NCBI GenBank assembly: GCA_001939145.1
Contig: LSRX01000462.1
Span: 123,483 to 187,482 of the forward strand
Direction of reading: 5' to 3'
DNA length: 64,000 bases
From: Symbiodinium microadriaticum
Lineage: Eukaryota; Sar; Dinophyceae; Suessiales; Symbiodiniaceae
The stretch's first letter is position 1. The number at the start of each line of letters is the position of its first letter. The position numbers were made by a program, and so were the translations under genes. Positions 49,330-58,263 of the stretch are shown piece by piece. The notes below the pieces were generated by a model, which had not been told where the DNA came from, ran no database searches, and was given only the letters and a program-made list of their open reading frames with translations.

Positions 49330-49590
49330 AGTCTCCATTGTAATTCCTTCTTCTGGTTTACCAGTTTTATGGTTAGGATTCTACAATATAAATCCAACAT
49401 ACCTCAAACCCCTAAAGCCCCTAAGACCCTAAAGCCCCTACAACCCCTAAAGGCCCTAAAACCCTAAAGCCCCTAAACCCTCAACCCTAAACCCTGAAAA
49501 CCCTAAACCCCAATATAAATCCAACATACCTAAAACCCCTAAAGCCCCTAAAACCCTAAAGCCCCTAAGACCCTAAAGGCCCTAAAACTG
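49330..49590. repeat. Family D left half, then CCCTAAA tracts with 20-bp duplication
   Basis: AATATAAATCCAACATACCT occurs near 49384 and again near 49511 on either side of a CCCTAAA/CCCTAAAGCC tract. Confidence 0.8.
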
Positions 49591-49660
49591 GAGGCCTGGA
49601 GGCGCAGCTGCCCATCCAGGCCCAAGATCCTCGCAGCCGGGGACCAGGGCCCGGGGGTTT
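49588..49660 (+). CDS. Short exon candidate
   Basis: TGGLEAQLPIQAQDPRSRGP between a CCCTAAA flank and a TTTAGGG flank. Confidence 0.3.
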
Positions 49661-49664
49661 GACA

Positions 49665-49850
49665 TTTAGGGCTTTTAGGGCTTTTAGGGCTTGTAGGGTT
49701 TAGGGTTTAAGGGTTTTTAGGGGTTTTTGAGGGTTTAGGGTTTAGGGCTTTTAGGGCTTCTTTGGAGCTTTTGGGGCCGTTAGAGGCTTGTAGGGCTTTT
49801 AGGGTAAGTTTCGGGATTTTAGGGCATTTAGGGCTTTTAGGGTTTTAAGG
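49665..49850. repeat. TTTAGGG tract
   Basis: TTTTAGGGCTTTTAGGG units. Confidence 0.9.
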
Positions 49851-50165
49851 TGGACATGTGCACTCACTCACCGAAGCTCAGGGTTCAGGGTTCAGGATTT
49901 TGGGGGCTTCGGGAGTTTTGGAAGTTCAGGTTTAGGGCCTAGGTTTTGGGAAGTCTTTGGGGGCGTGGCCTTGGGGTTTAGGAGGTTAGGGTTTAGGCGT
50001 TCATAAGCGGTTTTAAAGTTTAGGGGTTTAGGTTGAGAGTTTTCAAGACTCTTCTCGCCCGGCTCGGGCTTAGACACATTTACCCGCCCAACTCGAAACC
50101 TCTCAATGCAGTGACGGTTTAGGGTTTAGGGTTCAGGGTTTAGGGTATAGGGTTTAGGGTTAAAG

Positions 50166-50324
50166 GATCGTCTTGCTAAGGTTCAAGGAGTGATCCTTTA
50201 CCTGATTGCCTTTAGGGGAGGGACGACGCGCAACATTGGAAGCCGTCTGCGCCTGTGCATTGTGTTTTGCCCTACGTCCCAAGCAATTTTGAAGATTCGG
50301 CAAAATCACGTCATTACACCCTAA
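50166..50324 (+). CDS. 3' exon candidate, 52 residues
   Basis: After TTAGGGTTAAAG: DRLAKVQGVILYLIAFRGGT, TRNIGSRLRLCIVFCPTSQA and ILKIRQNHVITP to a TAA in CCCTAA. One membrane-like stretch at the start. Confidence 0.5.
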   Translation, partial: DRLAKVQGVILYLIAFRGGTTRNIGSRLRLCIVFCPTSQAILKIRQNHVITP

Positions 50325-50503
50325 GTTCTAGGCCCCAAACAATTTTTGAAGACAAACCCTAAAGCCTGCCCCCGTGACCTGAACCCAAGCCCTGAACCCT
50401 TAACCCGGAACTTAACCCCGATCCCAAACTTCGAATGAATGCTGCTGCGACAGCTCAGCTCCGTGCGGGAAGACGTGCGTGAGGATGCCTTGACTGGTTT
50501 ACC

Positions 50504-50593
50504 CTTAGCATCAAAATAACCCAAAAGCCTTACATAATAAGGTCTTTGGACCCAAAATAGCCTCAAATTATGAGTCTTTTGAGGGTAAGGGTG
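50504..50593. mobile_element. Family F inverted-repeat element
   Basis: CCCTTAGCATCAAAATAACC left, TGAGTCTTTTGAGGGTAAGG right. Confidence 0.82.
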
Positions 50594-50653
50594 AAGGGTC
50601 CAGGATGCCCTGCCCCGGAATCCCGAAACCCCCGAACCCCGAAAACCCTGTAC

Positions 50654-50783
50654 ACAGAGAGCCCAGCACCCCTTACTTAAACTTAAGTGTATACATTCCC
50701 TAAAGCATGAATATTCAGGCCCCGATAATTTAAGGCACATATTCCATATTCCTTAATTTTAAAGGCTATTTGGTGGGCTCCCT
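50654..50783. mobile_element. Family B element
   Basis: CAGAGAGCCCAGCACCCC left, GGCTATTTGGTGGGCTCCCT right. Confidence 0.75.
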
Positions 50784-50784
50784 G

Positions 50785-51100
50785 CATATATCAACCATGT
50801 AGGAGCCTCCACCCAGGACCTTACTGCACAGTTTACAGGGCTTCCAGGGCTACTTCGAACCCTCAAGGCACTCTTGGCAAGTGGCTATAAGTACCCATAG
50901 GCTCCTAAGTAGTTCCTGTTTATGGTTCATAACTAGAATTCTATAAGGGAATCCCAAAAAGGAGCTACTAAGGAGCCTATAAGTAGGGTCGTTTAAAGCG
51001 TCGACGTGATTCGGATCTAAAGTTCGGAGGATCTGTGTACATAGAAGCTGGATTTATCCTACCCTCTGCGTCCAGGGAACTTGGTCCTGGAAGTCTCTAA
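50785..51100 (+). CDS. Two exon islands around a family A element
   Basis: 50785-50890 reads AYINHVGASTQDLTAQFTGL then PGLLRTLKALLASGY and stops at TATAA|GTACCC, the element start. 50987-51100, right after AAGTAG, reads GRLKRRRDSDLKFGGSVYIE then AGFILPSASRELGPGSL and TAA. The two frames do not join in phase through the obvious GT and AG, so the exact junction is unresolved. Confidence 0.45.
50891..50986 (+). mobile_element. Family A element, GT..AG bounded
   Basis: GTACCCATAGGCTCCTAAG left, CTAAGGAGCCTATAAGTAG right. Confidence 0.82.
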
Positions 51101-51105
51101 ACCCT

Positions 51106-51218
51106 ACCTTAAGCTACCAAAACCTACTTTTTTGTAGGATCCCTATAAATTCCATATTAGGGGTTTATAATAAGAACCTACAAAAAAGTAGGCTATGGTA
51201 GCTTAAGGTATATAAACC
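51106..51218. mobile_element. Family O inverted-repeat element (single copy here)
   Basis: ACCTTAAGCTACCAAAACCT left, GGCTATGGTAGCTTAAGGT right, with CTACTTTTTTGTAGG and CCTACAAAAAAGTAGG arms. Confidence 0.85.
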
Positions 51219-51229
51219 CTAAACCGTGT

Positions 51230-51337
51230 CTAGGGCCCTATACCGGACTTGGAAGCATCGGGCTAGCTATGCTTAAGCAGCTCAAACCCGCTAACCCTGA
51301 CCCTTCACGTAGACGCCTTGCAGAGAAACAACTCTGA
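51230..51337 (+). CDS. Terminal exon candidate
   Basis: After CGTGTCTAG: YTGLGSIGLAMLKQLKPANP then DPSRRRLAEKQL and TGA. Confidence 0.42.
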   Translation, partial: LGPYTGLGSIGLAMLKQLKPANPDPSRRRLAEKQL

Positions 51338-51495
51338 ATAGTAGACGTGTACTAGGTCGCACTCCTTGTGCTCGCAACCGTTATGTCAATGACGCTTAAC
51401 TCTTCTGAACAAGTAGTTCTATACAATTTTTATGTCCGAACGTCATCTCATGCGAAACGTTTTGGTCGAGATTGGTGTGAGGGTTTAGGGTTTAG

Positions 51496-51647
51496 AGTCC
51501 ACTCTCAAGATCTGGGGCTGCAATGGGACCTGTAAGTCTACAACCTACCAGTTCAGGAACGACGAAAGATTTAACCAAACTGCAATGTGCAACGGTTCAT
51601 GTACCCATATGAGGCATAGATACTATGGCTCTAAAGTCGCTACATAG
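51496..51647 (+). CDS. Cysteine-containing exon, TTTAG acceptor
   Basis: The exon starts at the end of a TTTAGGG run (GGTTTAG). It reads STLKIWGCNGTCKSTTYQFR, NDERFNQTAMCNGSCTHMRH and RYYGSKVAT to TAG. Two CNGxC motifs suggest metal binding; family not recognised. Confidence 0.5.
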
Positions 51648-51659
51648 GAACCCCCGTAA

Positions 51660-52003
51660 AGCATAAACATACGCCACATACATAAATGGACGCTCTGAAA
51701 CCCTCGTATCAACCCTGTAAACAGTAAACATCCTAGAAACCCCTTTTGACAACCTTTATAGGAACCATTGATAGTTTGGCTCCAAACTACTACCTACGAA
51801 CCCCTGTAACGCCTAATATAGGAAACCTTTAACCTACAGCCTAGACCCGGCAATGAAAACTCGGGTCTAAAACCGGCCCATATCAACTCCTAAACCAGAC
51901 GGTATCCCTCCTTAAAACACTGAAAGGCCCTATAGGGCTCCGATTACATAAACAATGGGTTGCTGGGGTATATGGCAAATGGTGAGAACCTATACCACCC
52001 AGA
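51660..52003. other. Unique region, little coding support
   Basis: Only a short open island near the end (GSDYINNGLLGYMANG, 51929-51999, with GTGAGA inside) next to the following element. Confidence 0.4.
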
Positions 52004-52379
52004 GAACCCAACACCCCTTAATTAAGGCACGCGGCGCAGAAAAAAACCACCCCGGAAGCAAAACCTGACAGTTGAGGGTTGACCTCACTATCATGGAGGA
52101 GTTTAACTACTAGTGTAACTGAGTAGAGAGTAACTGTCCTGGCGTCCCATCACAGTCGCAGCAACACTATGATGAATTGCCCTGACATACGTATTACGGC
52201 TCCCTAAATTCCCCCAACCCCTGGAGCAGCAATGCGACGATGAGCACCTGAGCGAGCAAGGTGGTTTTTTTCCCAGACGCGTACCTTAATTAAGGAATAT
52301 ACCTTAAATCATAATATTAAGGGCCCTATGATTTAAGGCATATATTCCTTAAATAAAGGGGTGTTGGGTTCTCTGGGTC
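52004..52379. mobile_element. Family B element interrupted by a different element
   Basis: Left end CCCAGAGAACCCAACACCCC and right end GGGGTGTTGGGTTCTCTGGG. The halves are separated by 52034-52283. Confidence 0.85.
52034..52283. mobile_element. Nested element with GAAAAAAACCACC ends
   Basis: Starts CACGCGGCGCAGAAAAAAAC and ends GTTTTTTTCCCAGACGCGTA, imperfect inverted ends. The 12-bp CCTTAATTAAGG occurs on both sides, fitting a target duplication. About 250 bp, no transposase frame. Confidence 0.7.
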
Positions 52380-52544
52380 TTTAGGTCCCTAAACCCTTTT
52401 AAATCCCTAAACCCCTCCTCCACTACTTAGGGCGGGCCAATCGGGTGGCCAAGGCGGCTCGACGCGAGTGGCCCTTAAACTATAGTGACCTGAATATTAA
52501 GATTTGAGGTATCTATTCCTTGTCTAAGAGGTATTTGGGTTCTC

Positions 52545-52690
52545 TGGGAAACCCTAAACCCTAAACTAGCCTAAACCCTAAACCCTAAACCCTAGACCCT
52601 GAACCCTAAACCCCTAAACCCTAGACCCTGAACCCTAAACCCCTAAACCCCTACCCTAAACCCCTAAACCCCTAAACCCTCAAGCCTAAA
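52545..52690. repeat. CCCTAAA tract
   Basis: CCCTAAACC/CCCTAGACC units after a family B right half (52483-52552). Confidence 0.93.
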
Positions 52691-52699
52691 CCCTAAAGC

Positions 52700-52806
52700 T
52701 TCTCTTGGAAGGCGGCGCGAGGCGAGTGGATGCTTCGTGAGGTCGAAGGCCATCTGCGCCAGGTCGGTCACAGGCAGGGCCGCAAGCTCCTCTGCGAGCT
52801 TCCGGG
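52700..52806 (-). CDS. Exon candidate, possible helical-repeat protein
   Basis: Minus reading TRKLAEELAALPVTDLAQMA then FDLTKHPLASRRLPREA, resembling a helix-turn-helix unit of Pumilio/NOP9-type repeats (LP..DL..MA....HPLASR). Codons are GC-ending. A plus frame (WKAARGEWMLREVEGHLRQV) is also open. Flanks are CCCTAAA upstream and TTTAGGG downstream. Confidence 0.42.
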
Positions 52807-52819
52807 TTGAAGGCTATTT

Positions 52820-53015
52820 CGGGTGTAGGGTTTAGGGTTTAATTGGGGTTTAGGGTTTATAGGGTTTAGGGTTTAAGGTTTAGCGGTTTAGGGTTTAAGG
52901 GTTTAGGGATTAGGGGGTTTAGGGTTTAGGGGGTTTAGGGTTTAGGGGTTTAGGGGTTTAGGGGTTAGGGTTTAGGGCTTAGGGCTTTAGGGTTTTAGGG
53001 TTCAGGGTTTAGGGT
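52820..53015. repeat. TTTAGGG tract
   Basis: TTTAGGG and TTTAGGGGG units. Confidence 0.95.
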
Positions 53016-53101
53016 TTTAATTAGGGCCTACAGTTACAAATCCAGAGTGCTCTATATACGCTGCGAATGGGGAACATACCTGAACTTGCAAGGGGGGGGG
53101 G

Positions 53102-53589
53102 TCCGTGATCGAGTTTGAATTGCACAGTAGATTAGATAGCTTACTTCAAGCGGCAGTGGCCTCTGTGAGGCTTTGCGCAAAGAAGCCCCAGAAATGCCCA
53201 GAAATTACACTCTCTTACATTCCCACGGAAGGCAAGAGCTCTTTTGCGAAGACCCCTACAGACTGCAGACCATAGCCATGACCCCAACAAGACAAGAAGA
53301 GCTAAACCGTGCTGAGAAACGGTACAAAAAGAATCTCAAGATTTCTATACTGCCTACCCATAGGCTCCTAAGTAGTTCCTTTTTATGGCTCATATTTAGA
53401 ATCCTATAAGGTAATCCCAAAAAGGAACAACCATGGAGCCTATGGGTATGCTGTATACCCTAAACCCATAGACCCATCCCACAGCCCCAGCAGCTATCCG
53501 AGCTCCTGAAGCACCGCTACACTCTGGTCCTGCTGCGACGGGAACACAGCCTCAAGCAGCAAAACTTGGAGCAGTCTGCTTGTACATAG
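53102..53589 (+). CDS. Three-exon coiled-coil gene fragment
   Basis: Exon 53102-53164 reads VIEFELHSRLDSLLQAAVAS to TCT|GTGAGG. Exon 53269 to about 53353 (after CTACAGACTGCAG) continues in phase 0: TIAMTPTRQEELNRAEKRYK then KNLKISI and meets a family A element. Exon 53485-53589 (after CCCATCCCACAG) reads QQLSELLKHRYTLVLLRREH then SLKQQNLEQSACT and TAG. Leu heptads in exons 1 and 3 suggest a coiled coil. The donor of the second intron is not resolved. Confidence 0.55.
53354..53449. mobile_element. Family A inverted-repeat element
   Basis: CTACCCATAGGCTCCTAAG left, CATGGAGCCTATGGGTA right, inside the second intron of the 53102-53589 model. Confidence 0.88.
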
Positions 53590-53639
53590 GGATCCCAGAG
53601 GAAGCCAGAGGATACGTACATTGCACCTGGAACCATCTC

Positions 53640-53910
53640 TACCGGTCTCTCCGTCTACTTACTTCTGTCTTTCTAACTTTCTATCTTTGAAACTGCCTGG
53701 CCTATCGGCCTAACTATCTACCTAAATCTGACTGACTATCTACCTGTCTATTTAAATATTTGTGTGTCTGCCTGTCTACGTGTCTGTGTGTCTATCTGCC
53801 TGTCGATCAATCAACCGGTCAACCAACCTAATCTATGTCTCTATCTCTCTATCTATCTCTCACACACAAACTCTCTCTCTCTCTCTCTCCCTCCCTCTCT
53901 CTGTCGGTCA
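53640..53910. repeat. CTAT/CTGT/CT microsatellite
   Basis: Degenerate CTAT and CTGT runs then CTCTCT. A following island (SGTAGGPGAPKSTPADSG, 53925-54018) is open on +. Confidence 0.93.
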
Positions 53911-54159
53911 GTCATCACTTACTCAGGGACTGCTGGTGGGCCTGGCGCGCCCAAGTCAACTCCGGCCGACAGCGGGCAGGGTATGGGAGTTCCAGAAAAC
54001 AGGATACCTAAACTGTAGAGGCCTGAATAGTATTCATCAGGGTTCCCAATATATAGTCTTGGTATGAAAAATGACAGAACCCTGTTTCGAGTATAGGATC
54101 TTCGTTTAGGAACGCACGACAAGGATCCCTGAATTTGTGACATTTCCCATATAGAACTT

Positions 54160-54259
54160 TTACGTAACCCCAGACTTTATTGAGACGTGCAGATTCCAAC
54201 AGTCGTCTTGACTCGTCTGACCCGCAGGTCCCTCAACTACTGCATGGTAAACTTTGCCC
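54160..54259 (-). CDS. 3' exon candidate starting at a family F element
   Basis: On the minus strand the element ends GGTGCTAAG and the exon begins at that AG: GKVYHAVVEGPAGQTSQDDC then WNLHVSIKSGVT and TAA. Confidence 0.52.
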
Positions 54260-54350
54260 CTTAGCACCAAACTAGCCCAAAAGCCGTAGATATTATGGTC
54301 TTTGGGCCCAAAAGGTTTGAAAATATGTGTCCTTTGAGGGTAAGGGTACG
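54260..54350. mobile_element. Family F inverted-repeat element
   Basis: CTTAGCACCAAACTAGCCCA left, GTGTCCTTTGAGGGTAAGGG right. Confidence 0.82.
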
Positions 54351-54438
54351 GGTTTATATTGAGCACTTTCTGATTTCTCTTCAATGTATTTTTCGACTGC
54401 TGTGCTTATTGAAAGCTGAACAGATTGGAGGTCGATAG

Positions 54439-54924
54439 GCACTACTACCACGAAGACTACTACCGCTACTGCTGCTACTGCTGCTGCTACTGCTGCTACT
54501 GCTGCTACTGCTACCGCTATTGATGCTACGGATGCTACCAATGCTGCTACTCTGATTGCAGCAACAACTCCTACTCCTCCTCTTCCTGCTGCTGCTGTTA
54601 CTGCCACACTTCCACAAACCGACGGCTTACCTCAGGCACCAGGATATGGGTAGTTCTCTAAATTAGGGTCCCTTCTTGGCCCGATATAGTACGGCACCCT
54701 TATAAAACCAAACAAAAACCTAACTAGGTTCCTGAGTGACCCCTTAGTAATAAGGGCACCCTTTTTCCTATTATTCAGTTTTCTTAAGGGAACCATACAA
54801 TAAAAAGGGCAAAAGGGCACTACTCAGGAACCTAGCCTAAAAGGGACCCTAACCCAGGATGTCCTGTACCGTGCTCGGGCCCGAAGCCGCATGCACAGCT
54901 GGGCCCCCCTGCCCAATCTTGTAG
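54439..54924 (+). CDS. Thr/Ala-rich gene with nested-MITE intron
   Basis: Exon 54439-54649 (after AGGTCGATAG) is a Thr/Ala linker from ACT/GCT triplets followed by IDATDATNAATLIAATTPTP and AVTATLPQTDGLPQAPGY. The intron 54650-54857 is a family G element (GTAGTTCTC to CTAACCCAG) with a family E element inside it. Joined in phase 2 the next exon reads MSCTVLGPEAACTAGPPCPI to TTG|TAG or a TT|GTAGCC donor. Minus poly-Ala/Val frames are shadows. Confidence 0.52.
54650..54857 (+). mobile_element. Family G element with nested family E element
   Basis: GTAGTTCTCTAAATTAGGGT left, AAAAGGGACCCTAACCCAG right; inside, TAGGTTCCTGAGTGACCCC to CTACTCAGGAACCTA (54724-54835). Confidence 0.8.
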
Positions 54925-54974
54925 CCGGAAGAGGTGCATGGTGTTGGCATCATCCACCGCCACCACATACGCCT

Positions 54975-55045
54975 GCACTAAACCCTAAACCCTAAACCCT
55001 AAACCTTAAACCCTAAACCCTAAACCTTAAACCCTAAACACTAAA
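54975..55045. repeat. CCCTAAA tract
   Basis: CCCTAAACC units. Confidence 0.93.
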
Positions 55046-55049
55046 CACT

Positions 55050-55157
55050 GAACAGAGGCCTGCAGGCTTTGTTCGGGCTGAGGTGTCAGGGAAAAGCCGC
55101 TGCAGAAAGATGAAACACCAAGAAGCCAACTGCCTCCGTAACAGCACTAACATTTGA
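55050..55157 (+). CDS. Terminal exon candidate, basic
   Basis: EQRPAGFVRAEVSGKSRCRK then MKHQEANCLRNSTNI and TGA. Confidence 0.42.
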   Translation, partial: EQRPAGFVRAEVSGKSRCRKMKHQEANCLRNSTNI

Positions 55158-55233
55158 TGTGCAGGGGGGTGTGTCGGGGTCTAGAGTTTCGAGGTTTAGG
55201 GCTTATGGGGTTCCAGGTTTGGGAGTTTGAGAT

Positions 55234-55295
55234 TCAAGGCGTGTCGTCCTCATTGTTGCTGTTGGCCATATCAGCATCTTCTTGTAGGAGCTGCT
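55234..55295 (-). CDS. Acidic C-terminal micro-exon, TTTAG acceptor
   Basis: Minus strand after GGGTTTAG: QLLQEDADMANSNNEDDTP and TGA. The acceptor is a telomere unit. A plus frame with a hydrophobic run overlaps. Confidence 0.4.
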
Positions 55296-55378
55296 CTAAA
55301 CCCTACACCCTAACCCCTAAACTTTAAACCCTACACCCCTAAACCCTAAACCCTAAACCCTGGTGTAGCACCGGTGAC

Positions 55379-55654
55379 ATCCCAAAATCGCCGCTGCCGT
55401 TGATGCCGAGGCATTGGCTCCCTCAGCGGATTCCGGGACCGCGACCTGTTCGTCGTCGTACAATCGGTGTGCAATAAGCTCTTTGCATCACGATTGATGG
55501 CGAAGGAAGTTCAAGTGAACCCCTTTCGTGCCTGTTTCGCAATCCACTCATTCACATACTTGTAAGCCAAGGGATACGTTTTGGCAATCGTTGTGATCCC
55601 TTGCATTCCACTGAACGAGAAGAAACCAACCGTGGCGACGGACGGCGTCATCAT
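55379..55654 (-). CDS. Exon candidate, 47 residues, plus adjacent island
   Basis: Minus strand: GCTCCAATCTTCTTCCAG acceptor, then MMTPSVATVGFFSFSGMQGI, TTIAKTYPLAYKYVNEWIAK and QARKGFT to TGA at 55511. AAACAG|GCACGA would be a GC donor into 55379-55490, which reads KELIAHRLYDDEQVAVPESA then EGANASASTAAAILGCHRC. Confidence 0.52.
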
Positions 55655-55732
55655 CTGGAAGAAGATTGGAGCGACGCACACACACGCGCATGCACGGTTT
55701 AGTGTTTAGGGAAAGGCCCACCAATACTGCGG

Positions 55733-55909
55733 GGTAGCTCTCTAAATAGGGGTCCCTTTGGGGGGCTCCTTACAAGAATCTTGAAGGGCTTCTTTGATAG
55801 GGTGTCTTTAAGGGTTCTATGTATGGGTAGTTCTCTAATTTAGGGCCCCTTTGTGGGAACCAAAATAGTACGTCACGCTTACAAGGGGTCCTACTTTAGG
55901 AAACTACTC
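55733..55909. mobile_element. Family G compound element
   Basis: GGTAGCTCTCTAAATAGGGG and GGTAGTTCTCTAATTTAGGG left ends, CCTACTTTAGGAAACTACTC right. Confidence 0.7.
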
Positions 55910-55941
55910 CGCAAGACACTGACCCCAACAACTTAGCCTAA

Positions 55942-56043
55942 GTCAGGACTGGAGATCCCTTACAATTTTCAACACCTTTACAGACGGCTGTAGAACTCTA
56001 CAAAACATACCGAAACAGCGTTAGGAAGCATAGAAACCGATAA
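55942..56043 (+). CDS. Terminal exon candidate
   Basis: VRTGDPLQFSTPLQTAVELY then KTYRNSVRKHRNR and TAA. Two other plus frames are open for part of it. Confidence 0.35.
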   Translation, partial: VRTGDPLQFSTPLQTAVELYKTYRNSVRKHRNR

Positions 56044-56116
56044 GAACCTTGTTCGACCTTAGAATCCTCAGGGGACCCTACCACAAAATCCTATGGTTTC
56101 ACCCTGCAAGACTCTA

Positions 56117-56224
56117 CATGGGCAGTTTTCTAAATAATTAGAGGGTCCCTTTTAGGTCCCCGACATAGTAGGGCACCCTTATACAAAAAGGACCCTAAAA
56201 GGGGCCCTGATTTAGCGAACTGAC
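56117..56224. mobile_element. Family G inverted-repeat element
   Basis: GGCAGTTTTCTAAATAATTA left, CCTGATTTAGCGAACTGACC right. Confidence 0.75.
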
Positions 56225-56404
56225 CACATGGCGATTCGGACTCTGTCACACACTGGAGATCCGGAACCTTGAAAAGATCTACAAGAAAGCACTGAACTCT
56301 GCCCATAGGCGGTTTAGGGTCTAGGGTACAAGGCTTCCATGGAACTCACGAAAAGGCTTCTACATAGGTTTTCGGGCTGCAGACTCTGCAAGGCTCTGCT
56401 TCTA
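56225..56404 (+). CDS. Exon candidate between two elements
   Basis: Begins after a family G element: WRFGLCHTLEIRNLEKIYKK then ALNSAHRR, a 21-bp GTTTAGGG..ACAAG segment with one in-frame TAG, then in the same frame PWNSRKGFYIGFRAADSARL up to the family B terminus. Either a 21-bp removed segment, a relic, or two pieces. Confidence 0.38.
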
Positions 56405-56519
56405 CCCAGAGAACCCAACACACCTTCATTAAGGAATATACCGTAAATTATATGGATCTTAATATTATGATTTATATACGGTCTCTTGCTTAACTAAGGG
56501 GTATTGGATTCTCTGGGTA
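56405..56519. mobile_element. Family B inverted-repeat element
   Basis: CCCAGAGAACCCAACACACC left, GGGGTATTGGATTCTCTGGG right. Confidence 0.88.
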
Positions 56520-56612
56520 CTCATAGGCCCCCAAGTAGTTCCTTTTTGTGGTTTATGTTTAGAATCCTATAAGCTAATCCCAAAAAGGAACTACTTCGGG
56601 GCCCATGGGTAA
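56517..56612. mobile_element. Family A inverted-repeat element
   Basis: TACTCATAGGCCCCCAAG left, CTTCGGGGCCCATGGGTA right; abuts the family B copy. Confidence 0.85.
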
Positions 56613-56627
56613 ACCCTAAACCTTAAT

Positions 56628-56737
56628 CCTTAGTAGCTGAGCTCAGAAGCACAAAAAAAGTGCAGACTTTCAGTTCTATAAGGGGGCATATTATCCAAAG
56701 AAGGTTTAAAGCGTAGTCATTCAGCTACTAAGAATCC
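56628..56737. mobile_element. Family I inverted-repeat element
   Basis: TTAGTAGCTGAGCTCAGAAG left, AGCGTAGTCATTCAGCTACT right. Confidence 0.78.
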
Positions 56738-56910
56738 CTAAGCCCTAAACTTCTTAGAGCCCTTACCCCTAAACGATGCAGGCCTCAACCCTTAACGCTA
56801 AAAGCCCCAATCCCTAAACTCCCAACCCTGGAGATCTAGAGCCTGAACCCTAAAAGCCCGAAGAAGCCCGAAACCCTGGAGATCTAAATCCCAAGCCCTA
56901 ATTTAACGCA

Positions 56911-57105
56911 AAAAGCCCGAAAACCCCCAAAGGGGGTTTGGGTTTAGGGTTTAGGAAACCCTAAACCCTAAACCCCAAAAGCCCGAAAACCCCCAAAGGG
57001 GGTTTGGGTTTAGGGTTTAGGAAACCCTAAACCCTAAACCCCAAAAGCCCGAAAACCCCGAATCGGGTTTCGGGTTTAGGAAACCCTAAACCCTATAAAA
57101 CCCGA
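56911..57105. repeat. 66-bp palindrome-rich tandem repeat, three copies
   Basis: Units start AAAAGCCCG at 56911, 56977 and 57043. Each holds CCCCCAAAGGGGG (altered in the third) and TTTAGGAAACCCTAAA palindromes. Confidence 0.92.
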
Positions 57106-57114
57106 AAAGCCCGA

Positions 57115-57200
57115 AGAAGCCCGAAAGCCCCAAAGCCCCTTGGCCTGCGAGGCGCACTCCAGCAGTCGGAGTCGCCTGGGCCAAGGCGATGCGCAGCACA
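57115..57200. CDS. GC-rich exon island, strand ambiguous
   Basis: Plus: WPARRTPAVGVAWAKAMRST. Minus: LVLRIALAQATPTAGVRLAG. Both open across the island. Confidence 0.3.
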
Positions 57201-57341
57201 AGTCTTACTTAGGGCTTTTAGGGTTTAGGGTTTAGGGTTGTAGGGTTTAGGGTTTTAGGATTTTTGAAAGAGTGTTTTTCTGAAGGCTGAAGGGTCTGAG
57301 TTTCCCTTCCTTTATAGTGGGGTGTAGTGCGTTTAGGGCTT

Positions 57342-57430
57342 TACCCTTAGCCTCAAAGGACTCATATTTCAAGGTTTTGGGCCCAAAGACCCTATTTTGT
57401 GAGGCTTTTGGGCTATTTCAATGCTAAGGG
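57342..57430. mobile_element. Family F inverted-repeat element, reverse
   Basis: CTTACC-type arms: TTACCCTTAGCCTCAAAGGA left, TTTCAATGCTAAGGGT right. 57430-57890 beyond it has no supportable gene. Confidence 0.7.
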
Positions 57431-57889
57431 TCAGGGTTTTTGAAAGTGTCTGTTTTGAAGGCTCCTAGGATTCAGGGATTAGGGCTCTTCGGTCTCAAGG
57501 ATTGGTTTGGGCTCTTGGTGCTTTTGGGGTTTTAGGGTAGAGGGATTAGGGGCTCTTATAAGTTTTGCTTTTTGAAAGCCTCTGAGGGCTTAGGGCTTTT
57601 GGGGTTTAGAAGGATCTTTGGCTCTCAGGTTTTCTTAGTAGGCTCTCTTATAGGGCTTCTGAAGCTTTGGGCTCTTAGGGCTTACCTCATAAGCTCAAAA
57701 CCAACCTCAGAAGGTCCCTCTTGTAGAATCGTAGAGCCCTTCTAGGCACCCTTTTGGGACGGATGCCTTTTTGAACTCTCATAAGACTTCTTTTGGAACG
57801 CAGGCCAAACACGAACCCAAAACCCAAAACCCCCTTATAGGAACCCCTTCAGAAGCCCAGGAAGCTTAAAAGAGGCTCGTTAACCTTTA

Positions 57890-58045
57890 AAACCCTACAA
57901 CCCTAAAACCCTAAAACCCTAGACCCTAAAAGCCCCTAAAAACCTAAACCCGACAACCCTAAAGCCCTAAACACCTAAACCCCTAAAATACCTAAACCCG
58001 AAAACCCTAAAGCCCTAAAGCCCTAAAACCCCTAAAACCCTACCT
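57890..58045. repeat. CCCTAAA tract
   Basis: CCCTAAAA/CCTAAACC units. Confidence 0.92.
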
Positions 58046-58157
58046 ACGACATCCCAAAGCCGATCCCTCAGCCGAGGCCCGGGCCCCGTCGACCTCCAGG
58101 AGAGGTGCAGGAAGTCGCGACTTGGCCCGTGCTGCTCGAGAGTCTCATCTACTGTCT
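58039..58157. CDS. Exon island, strand ambiguous
   Basis: Minus: DETLEQHGPSRDFLHLSWRS then TGPGPRLRDRLWDV to GTC|GTAGGT, a consensus donor. Plus: DIPKPIPQPRPGPRRPPGEV then ATWPVLLESLIYCLG. Flanked by CCCTAAA and TTTAGGG. I lean to minus because of the donor. Confidence 0.4.
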
Positions 58158-58263
58158 AGGGTTTATAGGACTTGCGGTTTAGGGTTTAGGATCTCGGGGT
58201 TTAGGGCTTTAGGGTTTAGGGGTTTAGGGTTTAGGGGTTTAGGGCTTTAGGGGTTTAGGGTTA

